This document shows, one piece after another, positions 17,600 to 25,519 of a stretch of DNA of 64,000 nucleotides. Numbering within the stretch: the first letter of the stretch is position 1; the number at the start of each line of letters is the position of its first letter. This stretch comes from Nocardia pneumoniae NBRC 100136 (lineage in GTDB: Bacteria; Actinomycetota; Actinomycetes; Mycobacteriales; Mycobacteriaceae). The stretch spans positions 1 through 64,000 of the forward strand of contig NZ_BAGF01000041.1 in the NCBI RefSeq assembly GCF_000308755.1. Direction: 5' to 3'. The position numbers and the translations under genes were made by a program. The notes below the pieces were generated by a model that worked only from the letters and a program-made list of their open reading frames with translations, was not told the origin of the DNA and made no database searches.

Positions 17600-18601
17600 A
17601 TGCGCATTCTCCGGCTGATCCTGTCTGCCGCCTTGTCCGTTCTGCTGCTGGTGCTCACCGGCTGCGGGTCGGATGACGCCGCCTCGGCGACCCGCGCCGA
17701 GATCAAGACTCTCCGCATCGGCACCATCGGCACCGGCAACGTCCTGACCGGGCCACTCGGCTTCGCCCATCAGCGTGGCGCGCTGCTGCCCGCGCTGAAG
17801 CCGCTGGGTGTGGAGGATATCGAGGTCTACAGCTTCCCCAACGGGCCCGACCTGAACCAGGCTCTGGTGGGTGGGCGTCTGGACGTCGCCACCTACGGCG
17901 ACACGCCCGCCCTCGTGGCGCGCGGCAGCGGGTTGAAGACCCGGTTGCTGGCCATCGCCGCCGTCGACTACAACGCGGGGGTGGTGGCCAAGGATCCGTC
18001 GATCCGGACGCTGAAGGACCTGGCGGGCAAGAAGATCGGCGTGCAGTCCGGCTCGTATATCGACCGCTACCTGCAGGGGGCGCTGAAGGCGGAGGGAATC
18101 CAGGCGCAGCTGGTCCATCTGCTGGCCACCGACGCGGAAGCGCCGCTCAACAGCGGCGACATCGCGGCGGTGGCGCTGCCCGACGTCGCTCCGTCGGCGT
18201 TCTTCCGGGCTTTCTTGGCCAAGGGTTTCCACCAGGTCGACTCGGTCCAGGACAACCACCCCGATCTCGCGGGCACCAGCTCGTCGGTCAGCAGCCAGGA
18301 CTTCCTGGACACCCATCCGGAATTCGGTCCCGCCTGGCAGACGATCCTGGTCGAGGCCAACCGGTACGCGAAGCAACACTGGGACGACTACGTGAACTAT
18401 GAGGTCTCGCAGTCGAAGTCGCCCGAGGCGGTCGTGCGCGCGACCGCACGTCCCGCCTACATCCCGGACGAGGTCTTCTCTCCAGCCGGTATCCAGTTGC
18501 TGACCGGCACCAAGCAGTTCCTGGTGGAGCAGAAGAAGATCCGGGAGGACTTCAGTTTGACGGACTGGTTCTATCGACCGGGTCGACCGAAGCAGGGGTG
18601 A
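17600..18601 (+). CDS. ABC transporter substrate-binding lipoprotein, SsuA/TauA type
   Basis: A 333-residue lipoprotein; the signal peptide ends in a lipobox LTGC at about residue 22. The mature part fits the NMT1/SsuA family: LRIGTIGTGNVLTGPLG, then FPNGPDLNQALVGGRLDVATYGDTPALVARG, and KIGVQSGSYIDRYLQG. It delivers the ligand to the permease/ATPase encoded at the start of the operon. Placing the binding protein last, behind the flavoprotein and ferredoxin, ties uptake to that redox pair. A hairpin follows directly. Confidence 0.88.
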   Translation: MRILRLILSAALSVLLLVLTGCGSDDAASATRAEIKTLRIGTIGTGNVLTGPLGFAHQRGALLPALKPLGVEDIEVYSFPNGPDLNQALVGGRLDVATYGDTPALVARGSGLKTRLLAIAAVDYNAGVVAKDPSIRTLKDLAGKKIGVQSGSYIDRYLQGALKAEGIQAQLVHLLATDAEAPLNSGDIAAVALPDVAPSAFFRAFLAKGFHQVDSVQDNHPDLAGTSSSVSSQDFLDTHPEFGPAWQTILVEANRYAKQHWDDYVNYEVSQSKSPEAVVRATARPAYIPDEVFSPAGIQLLTGTKQFLVEQKKIREDFSLTDWFYRPGRPKQG

Positions 18602-18606
18602 GCGCG

Positions 18607-18635
18607 GCCGCCCGTTCGGCGTGGCCACGGGCGGC
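18607..18635. terminator. Hairpin terminator between convergent genes
   Basis: Perfect 9-bp arms (GCCGCCCGT and its complement) with an 11-nt loop, 5 nt after the binding-protein stop and touching the stop of the convergent TetR gene. It could serve both genes. Confidence 0.6.
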
Positions 18636-19252
18636 TAGACGTGCGGCCCGACCAGCGCGATCGCGGATTCGACCGCCACGTCGACGATGCCGCCGATGTC
18701 GTCGCCGTCCTCCACGGTTGTCGCGATGAGTTCTCGGAATCCGCCGAAGAGGATCGTGGCCAGCTGCCGGGACGGTGGCCGCAGTCCGGCGGCGGCGAAT
18801 TCCGGTGTGTCGGTGAGCTTCTGGATCAGGGCGATGAAGTCTCTGGCGACCTCGCGCTGCAACCGCCGTGCGTCCTCGCCGAGGGCGGGCACGACCCGGA
18901 TCCAGCTGAGCGTGATCGAGGGATCGTCCTGCGCGGTGCGGATCCACGCCTCGATGGCTTGGCGCACTTGCGTGCGCCACGGCAGGTGCGGGTCGACCGC
19001 TGCGTCGATCTGCTGGATCGTCTCCTTGTTACGCTCGCTCAGCAGCGCGATGAAGCAGTCCTGTTTGCTGGTGAAATGCTCGTAGAAGGTGCGGCGTGAG
19101 GTGCGGGCGTGCCGGACCACGTCGGCGACCGTGGAGTCCTGATACCCGCGTTCGCGCACCGCGACGGCCATGCCGTCGAGCAGACGGCGGCGAAACCCCG
19201 ATTCCGAGCCGGTGGCGGCGGCGGTGCGGGGTACGGGCTCGGCACGTGTCAC
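18635..19252 (-). CDS. TetR family transcriptional regulator
   Basis: A 205-residue regulator with an N-terminal helix-turn-helix (RRLLDGMAVAVRERGYQDSTVADVVRHARTSRRTFYEHFTSKQDCF). GTG start; the ribosome-binding site is poor. It lies 57 bp downstream of the monooxygenase gene in the same direction, at the end of the P450/hydrolase/SDR/monooxygenase operon, so it may be co-transcribed and act on that operon's promoter, where two tandem inverted repeats are found. Confidence 0.82.
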   Translation of the reverse strand: MTRAEPVPRTAAATGSESGFRRRLLDGMAVAVRERGYQDSTVADVVRHARTSRRTFYEHFTSKQDCFIALLSERNKETIQQIDAAVDPHLPWRTQVRQAIEAWIRTAQDDPSITLSWIRVVPALGEDARRLQREVARDFIALIQKLTDTPEFAAAGLRPPSRQLATILFGGFRELIATTVEDGDDIGGIVDVAVESAIALVGPHV

Positions 19253-19309
19253 GAGAATCAGGTTAGTGACTCCTCTCGGCTGTGCGTGTGCCGCGTGCGG
19301 CCGCGGGTC

Positions 19310-20827
19310 TCACGCCGTGACCTGTTCGGAGCCGTGACCCGGTTCAGCGGTCCCGGTGAATTCCTCATCGCCGGGTGGTGGGTTTCGCCGGGTGAACCGG
19401 ATCCTGCCGTCGTCGACGCGGCCGTACCGCAGGGTGATCACGTCGTGGGCGTAGCTCATGCCCAACCGCCACGGAGCCCGGGATCCGGCTTTGGGGAATC
19501 GGTCGATGGCCCGCAGCACATACCCGGCCTGGAAATCCAGCAGGGGCGCCGGGGCGACGTCCGGTTCCGGCCAGGGGGTGGTCTGGTGATAGCCGCCTGC
19601 GTCCATGTGCCGCAGCAGTCGGCAGACGAATTCGCTGACCAGATCGGCTTTCAGCGTCCAGGACGCGTTGGTGTAGCCGATGGTGAACGCGAAGTTGGGT
19701 ACGCCGCTGAGCATCATCCCCTTGTAGGCCATGGTGTCCGGCAGCGCGACCTCCCGGCCGTCGACGGTCAGCCGCATCCCGCCGAGCGCGAGCAGTTGCA
19801 GACCGGTTGCGGTGACCACGATGTCGGCGTCGAGTTCGCGCCCGGATGCCAGGCGCAGCCCGGTCGCGGTGAATCTGTCGACGTGGTCGGTGACCACCGA
19901 GGCGCGTCCGGCGCGGATGGCCCGGAACAGATCCCCGTCCGGTACCAGGCACAGTCGCTGATCCCACGGCTGGTAGGCCGGTTTGAAATGGGTGTCCACG
20001 TCGTAGCCGTCGGGCAGCTGTTTCACGGTCAGGCCGCGGATGAATTTCCGCATCTGCCGTGGCCGCCGCTGGCTGAACTGGTAGATCAGCGTGCTGACCA
20101 GCACGTTCTTCCAGCGGACCAGGGTGTAGGCGCGGCGCGGTCCGAGCAGTCGCCGCAGCTGGTTGGCCACCGCGTCTTCGGAGGGGACGGGCAGGATGTA
20201 GGTCGGCGACCGTTGCAGCATCGTCACCTGCGCGGCCGTGTCGGCCATGGCCGGTACCAAGGTCACCGCGGTGGCGCCGCTGCCGATGACGACCACCCGC
20301 TTGCCCGCGTAGTCCAGGTCGGCGGGCCAGTGCTGGGGATGCACCAGCCGCCCGCGGAAATCGCCGACACCAGGGAACTCGGGTGTGTAGCCCTCGTCGT
20401 AGCGGTAGTAGCCGCTGCACACGAGCAGGAAGTGGCAGGTGAAGGCGCGGGTGGCGCCGTCGTGTTCGGCCCGCACCGTCCAGCGCGACTCGGCGGTCGA
20501 CCAGGATGCCTCGACCACGCGGTGGCCGAACCGGATGAACCGATCGATCCCGGCGTCGGCGGCGGTGTCGCGGATGTACCGCAGGATCGACGGCCCGTCG
20601 GCGATGGCCTTGGCCTGGGTCCAGGGACGGAATCGGTAACCGAGTGTGTGCATGTCGGAGTCCGAACGCACTCCGGGGTAACGGAACAGGTCCCAGGTGC
20701 CGCCGATGGCGTCGCGTGCCTCGAGGATGGCGTAGGTGCGGTCGGGGAACGCCGCCTGGATCTGGTGCGCGGCTCCGATGCCGGACAGCCCGGCGCCGAC
20801 GATCAGGACATCGACGTGTTCACTCAT
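19310..20827 (-). CDS. Flavin-containing Baeyer-Villiger-type monooxygenase
   Basis: A 505-residue enzyme with an FAD Rossmann motif GAGLSGIG (11-18), the BVMO fingerprint F157-x-G-x3-H163-x3-W167-P168, and an NADPH motif GSGATA (182-187). It resembles EthA/MymA-type mycobacterial enzymes, which insert oxygen beside ketones or oxygenate sulfur and nitrogen. The start overlaps the SDR stop (ATGA, 20824-20827). An SDR that makes a ketone, a BVMO that makes an ester and a hydrolase that cleaves it form a logical route; the actual substrate is unknown. EthA homologues also activate thioamide prodrugs. Confidence 0.9.
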   Translation of the reverse strand: MSEHVDVLIVGAGLSGIGAAHQIQAAFPDRTYAILEARDAIGGTWDLFRYPGVRSDSDMHTLGYRFRPWTQAKAIADGPSILRYIRDTAADAGIDRFIRFGHRVVEASWSTAESRWTVRAEHDGATRAFTCHFLLVCSGYYRYDEGYTPEFPGVGDFRGRLVHPQHWPADLDYAGKRVVVIGSGATAVTLVPAMADTAAQVTMLQRSPTYILPVPSEDAVANQLRRLLGPRRAYTLVRWKNVLVSTLIYQFSQRRPRQMRKFIRGLTVKQLPDGYDVDTHFKPAYQPWDQRLCLVPDGDLFRAIRAGRASVVTDHVDRFTATGLRLASGRELDADIVVTATGLQLLALGGMRLTVDGREVALPDTMAYKGMMLSGVPNFAFTIGYTNASWTLKADLVSEFVCRLLRHMDAGGYHQTTPWPEPDVAPAPLLDFQAGYVLRAIDRFPKAGSRAPWRLGMSYAHDVITLRYGRVDDGRIRFTRRNPPPGDEEFTGTAEPGHGSEQVTA

Positions 20828-21681
20828 GACTGTGCTCCTGCGGTGTGCCTGGTACGCAGCAGGCGTTCCAGTAGTGCGACCACGCTGTAGTAGCGGGTGG
20901 GTGCCACCCGCGCCAGGATGTCGAACAGGTAGGCGTCCGGCCCGATCAGGATCCTGGACTTGCCGTGTTCGACTCCGCGGCAGATGATCTCGGCCGCTTT
21001 CTCCGGGGTGGTCAGGGTGGTGGCCTCGAATTCGGCCGCCATCTGCTCGTGGGTGCGTCCGCGGCCTTCGGGGTCCTTGTGGACCCTGGCGTTGCGGGCG
21101 ATGTTGGTTCGGATGCCGCCGGGATGGACGTTCACCGCGGACACCCCGGTGCCGCGCAGTTCCTGGCGCAGGGCGTCGGTGAACCCTCTGACCGCGAATT
21201 TCGCCGCGCAGTAGGCGCTTTGGTTGGGCATGCCGAGCAGCCCGAACACGCTCGAGGTGTTGACGATGACGCCGTGATCCTGTTCGACGAGGAGGGGCAG
21301 GAAGGCTCGCGTGCCGTTGACGACGCCGTCGAAGTTGATCCGCCGCAACCATTCGTCGTCCTCGGGGACGGCGTCGAGCACCGACGATGCGAGGGCGACA
21401 CCGGCGTTGTTGAAGACCGCGGCCAGCGGTGCGGGCAGCCAGTCGCGGACCTCGTCGGCGAAGGCGCGCTGGTCGGCGCCGTCCCGCACGTCGAGGACCC
21501 GGGTGAGTACCGGGCCGGTCAGCGACGCCGCGGTCTCCTTCAGTCCGGCTTCGTCGATATCGGCGATCGCCACGGGTGAGCCCGTGCCCGACAACAACTG
21601 GGCCAGGCTGCGGCCGATCCCGGAGGCCGCGCCGGTGATCATGACCGGGTGGCCGGACAGCGGCCTAGCGGTGCGGGGCAT
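20824..21681 (-). CDS. Short-chain dehydrogenase/reductase
   Basis: A 285-residue classical SDR: TGAASGIG cofactor site near residue 16, acidic D after the second strand (IADIDEAG, suggesting NAD preference), NNAGV, catalytic Ser in NTSSVFG and the Y-x3-K pair in YCAAK. Its probable job is to interconvert an alcohol and the ketone used by the monooxygenase encoded next. It overlaps both neighbours: ATGA with the monooxygenase and 17 bp with the hydrolase gene upstream. Similar to the SadH-type SDR of the mycobacterial mymA operon. Confidence 0.9.
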   Translation of the reverse strand: MPRTARPLSGHPVMITGAASGIGRSLAQLLSGTGSPVAIADIDEAGLKETAASLTGPVLTRVLDVRDGADQRAFADEVRDWLPAPLAAVFNNAGVALASSVLDAVPEDDEWLRRINFDGVVNGTRAFLPLLVEQDHGVIVNTSSVFGLLGMPNQSAYCAAKFAVRGFTDALRQELRGTGVSAVNVHPGGIRTNIARNARVHKDPEGRGRTHEQMAAEFEATTLTTPEKAAEIICRGVEHGKSRILIGPDAYLFDILARVAPTRYYSVVALLERLLRTRHTAGAQS

Positions 21682-22570
21682 CGATGCTCCTGGGTTCGGC
21701 GGTGCGGATGTGGTCGTGGATGAGCTCGACGAGTGCCGGCCACACGGCGGCGGGCAGGTCGTGGCCCATCCCGCGGAGGGTGTGCAGGCGGGCGTCCGGA
21801 ATGGCGCGAGCGGTCGCGGCCGCGCCGGTCGGGGCGACCATCAGGTCGCGGTCACCGTGCAGGACCAGCGTCGGCGCGGTGACGGCCCGCAGTTCCCCGG
21901 TCCTATCGCCGGATTTGAGAATCGCGGCGAGCTGACGGCCCACAGCCGCGGCGGGAGCGGGGTCACGATCCCAAGTGATGGCCGCCGCCGCGCGGACGGC
22001 GGACTCGTCGAACGGGTATCCGGCCGAGGAGATGTGCCGGTACATGCGCACGGCCCGGTCGATGTGCTCGGCGCGGTCGCGTGCTGGCCGACTGAACATC
22101 AGTCGCCAGGTCGACCACGCTGGCCTTCCCACTCTGTCGGCGCCGGTGGTGGACATGAGGGAGGTCAGCGAGTCGACGCGCGCGGGATGGCGGGCGGCGA
22201 CGGTCTGGGCGATCATTCCGCCCATCGACATGCCGACCAGATGCGCGGACGGCAGCTCGAGCGCGTCGAGCAGGCCGATGGTGTCCTCGGCGAGGTCGGC
22301 GAGCACGTATTGGTCGCGATGCCAGCGGCGGCGGAGGAACTCGACCGGGCGGGGCGGAGGGAAACCGGCGTGTGTGGAGCGCCCCGCGTCGCGGTTGTCG
22401 AATCGGATGACGCGGTAGCCGCGCGCCACCAGCAGCTCGCACAATCCGTCGGGCCAGTCGTGGAATTGCTGGCCCAGCCCGGCGATCAGCACGAGGGGTG
22501 TGCCGCCGGTGCCCAGTTGCTCGTAGGCCAGGGTGATCCCGCGGCCTACTTCGGCGAACTGCTCGGTCAT
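21665..22570 (-). CDS. Alpha/beta hydrolase
   Basis: A 301-residue hydrolase. The nucleophile elbow is GMSMGG (about residues 114-119); the acid is likely in the HGDRDLM block and the His in LRGMGHDLP. A lid region rich in Arg follows the elbow. In this operon it could hydrolyse the ester or lactone made by the Baeyer-Villiger enzyme. The start overlaps the P450 stop (ATGA, 22567-22570). Related proteins include aclacinomycin methylesterase-like and LipR/LipV-type hydrolases. Confidence 0.88.
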   Translation of the reverse strand: MTEQFAEVGRGITLAYEQLGTGGTPLVLIAGLGQQFHDWPDGLCELLVARGYRVIRFDNRDAGRSTHAGFPPPRPVEFLRRRWHRDQYVLADLAEDTIGLLDALELPSAHLVGMSMGGMIAQTVAARHPARVDSLTSLMSTTGADRVGRPAWSTWRLMFSRPARDRAEHIDRAVRMYRHISSAGYPFDESAVRAAAAITWDRDPAPAAAVGRQLAAILKSGDRTGELRAVTAPTLVLHGDRDLMVAPTGAAATARAIPDARLHTLRGMGHDLPAAVWPALVELIHDHIRTAEPRSIDAPHR

Positions 22571-23913
22571 GCCGTCACCTCGGCGGCGCGATCGCGGGCG
22601 GGCACGGTGGCGCGCGGTGAGCGGCGATGCACCACGGCTCGGCCCTTCTTGGCGGGGACCAGCGCGACACCGCGGAAGTGCACTCGCTCGTCGCTGGCGT
22701 CGGTCGGTTCCAGCGTGAAATCACGCAGCAGGGTGCGCAGGACGACGTTCATCTCCATCGTGGCGAACGCGGCGCCGATGCAGCGGCGGTGACCGCCGCC
22801 GAAGGGAATCCAGCTGAACGTGCCCGGCCGGGCACCGACGAAGCGGTCGGGGTCGAAGCGGTGGGCGTTCGGGAAGAGGTCTTCGTTGTCGTGCATGAGC
22901 CGGATGCTGACCACCACGTTCTGGCCCTTCGGCAGGGTCCAGCGCCCCAGCTGCATCGAGTCCGCCCGGACGGTGCGTGCCGTCAGGTCGATCACCGGCC
23001 GGACGCGTTGCACCTCCACCAGCGTGGCCTCGCGCAGTTGGGAACCGCCCTCGTCGGCTTCGGCCACCAGGCGACGCAGCACGTCCGGATGCCTGCGCAG
23101 TCGTTCGATCGTCCAGGCCAGCGTCGTCGCCGTGGTCTCGTGACCGGCGGTGAGCAGGGTGAGCAGTTCGTCGGCGATCTCGCCGCGACTCATGGCGGAG
23201 CCGTCGTCGTACCGGGATTGCAGCATCATCGCCAGCACGTCGTCGCGGTCGGCGATGCGCTCGTCGTCGGCGGCGCGGTCGATGAGCCTGCCGACGATCT
23301 CGTCGTAGCGGCGGCGGTAGGCCTCGAACCGGGACCACGGGCCGAATCGGCCCAGCATTCCCTTCGGCACCGGAATCGCGGCCAGCGCCGACCCGATGAG
23401 AACCAGTTTGGGCAGCAGCTCGCGCAGCTGCTCGAACTCGGCGCCCTCGGCGCCGAACACCGCGCGCAGGATCACGTTCAGCGTGATCCGCATCATCGAG
23501 TCCATCGTGGCGAACTCCCGCCCCGAGGGCCAGGTCGCCATCTCGCGGACCGCTTCCTCTTCGATCAGCGCCTCGTACACGGTGAGCCTGCGACCGTGGA
23601 AGGGCGGGGTGAGCAACTTGCGCTGCTTGCGGTGCTCGGCGCCGGTGAGCGCGAACAGTGAACCGGGGCCGAGGAATTCGCCGAGATTGGTGGTGATGTT
23701 GTCGGCGACGTCGGTGCCCGCGGTGTACAGCGCCTTGATCTCGGCGGGCTCGGCCAGCACGACCACCCGCCCGAATCGCGGCATGTGGATGGTGAACGCC
23801 GAACCGTAGCGATCCTGCATGCGCCGCCACGTCCGGGTGCGTCCGGTCAGTAGCTCCAGGTTCTGCACGATCGGCGGCGTGGATGGACCATCGGGCAGTT
23901 TCGCAGCGGGCAT
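22567..23913 (-). CDS. Cytochrome P450
   Basis: A 448-residue P450 with the oxygen-binding I helix AGHETT (256-261), the ExxR pair Glu300/Arg303, and the heme loop FGGGHRRCIG with ligand Cys378. No membrane anchor, so it needs a soluble ferredoxin/reductase encoded elsewhere. It is the first gene of the operon and probably introduces the hydroxyl later oxidised by the SDR. GGGAGG precedes the ATG. The subfamily cannot be assigned by eye; it resembles CYP110/CYP135-138-type actinobacterial enzymes. Confidence 0.92.
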   Translation of the reverse strand: MPAAKLPDGPSTPPIVQNLELLTGRTRTWRRMQDRYGSAFTIHMPRFGRVVVLAEPAEIKALYTAGTDVADNITTNLGEFLGPGSLFALTGAEHRKQRKLLTPPFHGRRLTVYEALIEEEAVREMATWPSGREFATMDSMMRITLNVILRAVFGAEGAEFEQLRELLPKLVLIGSALAAIPVPKGMLGRFGPWSRFEAYRRRYDEIVGRLIDRAADDERIADRDDVLAMMLQSRYDDGSAMSRGEIADELLTLLTAGHETTATTLAWTIERLRRHPDVLRRLVAEADEGGSQLREATLVEVQRVRPVIDLTARTVRADSMQLGRWTLPKGQNVVVSIRLMHDNEDLFPNAHRFDPDRFVGARPGTFSWIPFGGGHRRCIGAAFATMEMNVVLRTLLRDFTLEPTDASDERVHFRGVALVPAKKGRAVVHRRSPRATVPARDRAAEVTA

Positions 23914-23931
23914 ACGCCCACCTCCCTCACG

Positions 23932-23973
23932 TGGTACTCCGGTGTACCAGGCTCACGGTACGCTCACGTACCG
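23932..23973. promoter_or_regulatory. Two tandem operators GGTAC-N6-GTACC upstream of the P450 operon
   Basis: Two perfect 6-bp inverted repeats with 6-bp spacers: TGGTAC-TCCGGT-GTACCA (23932-23949) and CGGTAC-GCTCAC-GTACCG (23956-23973). Their centres are 24 bp apart. They lie 19-60 bp upstream of the P450 start, where a promoter is expected. This is typical of TetR-family binding; the TetR gene at the end of the operon is the best candidate. Confidence 0.65.
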
Positions 23974-24226
23974 AGTGTGGCAAGCGTCACGCGTTGGGGT
24001 CTCCGGACCTCCGCGGCCGTGATGACCACCGGCCGACAGGTCGAGCGCTCGCCAGGCGAATCATGCCCACGCTGTGGTGGGACGCACCGCCGGACGGGTC
24101 GTGCTGCGCCAACACGCGCTCGTCATCGCTGCTTGCCGCAACAGTGAAGATCGCGAACTCGCCCACCGATGCGCCGTCGTGACGCATAATCGAGTTCGGT
24201 TGGCACGCAAGGACAATCGGGGGTCG

Positions 24227-25519
24227 ATGGGGACGCGCAGAGCGGTGCTGCAAGCGGGAATGGTCGTCCCGCTCGCCGCCGCGTGCGCGCCCGATCTGCT
24301 GTTGGGCAGCGCGGACGCGGTGCGGGTCGGGGTGTCCTGGAGCGGGGCGGAACTCGCGGCATTCCACGCCGTTGTGGATGAACTGCACCTAGGGTTCGAC
24401 GTCGAGGTGATTCCGCTGGGGGACAACACCGATACGGCGTTCACCGCCGGTGGCCGGTCCGCGCCGGACGTGGTGATGCTCCCGCAGGCCGGACGGGTGC
24501 GTGAGCTCGCCGCAAAACGCGAACTGCGGCCGGTCGCCGAGACGGTGTGGACCGACGAGCTCGGGACGCGGTACGCCGAACACTGGCAACAGTTACTGCG
24601 TTACGACGGCAAACCTTTCGGCGTGCCGTTCAAGGCCGCCGACAAGTCACTGGTGTGGTACGACCGGCAGCAGTTCACCGCCTACCATCTCGGTGATCCG
24701 GCCGCATGGACCCTCGCGGACTGGGTGAACCGGATGGAGGTGCTGGCGCAGTCGCCGATCCGCCTGCTGGCGCTGGCCGCCGCCGACGGATGGGTGCTGA
24801 CCGATTTCTTCGAAAACGCTTTGCTGGCCGAATCTGCCAGGATCTACGGCGAATTGGCGTCGAAAACCGGTCGCGAGTGGGACAACCCCGCGGTGCGGGC
24901 GGCGTTGGGGCACCTGGGAGTTCTGTGGGGACACCGCCATGCCTTTCCCGGTGGCGTCGGAGTCGCGTTGACCAGGCAGTTCCCCGACGCCATCCGCGAT
25001 GTGTTCGAGCATCGCCGCGCCGCGGCGGTCGTCGCCCCCGATTTCGCCGAACCCATCGTGCGCAGCGGTGTACGCGCCTCCGGCCGCAAGATTCCGGATG
25101 TGGTCGGGGTCGCGCCGTTTCCGTCGATCACGGCAGTGTCGGAGCGGCCGAAGATCGTCGGCGGTGACGTGATGGTGGTGACGCGGGAGGCGAGCGGGCG
25201 CGCCGACGAGCTGATCGAGAAACTGGCCGGTGCGCGTGCGCCGCTGCCGTGGATCGAACGCTACGGCGGGTTCCTCGCGCCGAACCTGCGCACCGTGGCC
25301 GACTATTCGCCGCTGCTCGCCCCCTCGGCCCAGGAGTTGACTACGCGCAGCGCTTTCGACCTTTCCGATCGCATCGGAGCGGTCGGCGGGCGGGAAGGAC
25401 TGTGGCGGGTGCTGACGGAGTTCCTGATCGCCGTCGGAGATGGCGCGCCCACCCCGGTGGCCTTGGCGATCGATCGCGCGATCACCGCACTGGACGACTT
25501 CGAGCGGCGGCGCCGATGA
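24227..25519 (+). CDS. ABC transporter substrate-binding protein, family 1
   Basis: A 430-residue exported protein of the sugar-binding family 1. The N-terminus has RR-x2-LQ (Tat-like) and LAAAC at residues 16-20, a near-lipobox, so it may be a lipoprotein. The body has typical features: WSGAELAAFHAVVDEL, PDVVMLPQAGRVRELA, FGVPFKAADKSLVWYDRQQF and a GVGVALT hinge. Start ATG 24227 follows GGGGG. The stop overlaps the permease start (ATGA at 25516-25519). Ligand probably an oligosaccharide or polyol by family, not proven. Confidence 0.82.
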   Translation: MGTRRAVLQAGMVVPLAAACAPDLLLGSADAVRVGVSWSGAELAAFHAVVDELHLGFDVEVIPLGDNTDTAFTAGGRSAPDVVMLPQAGRVRELAAKRELRPVAETVWTDELGTRYAEHWQQLLRYDGKPFGVPFKAADKSLVWYDRQQFTAYHLGDPAAWTLADWVNRMEVLAQSPIRLLALAAADGWVLTDFFENALLAESARIYGELASKTGREWDNPAVRAALGHLGVLWGHRHAFPGGVGVALTRQFPDAIRDVFEHRRAAAVVAPDFAEPIVRSGVRASGRKIPDVVGVAPFPSITAVSERPKIVGGDVMVVTREASGRADELIEKLAGARAPLPWIERYGGFLAPNLRTVADYSPLLAPSAQELTTRSAFDLSDRIGAVGGREGLWRVLTEFLIAVGDGAPTPVALAIDRAITALDDFERRRR

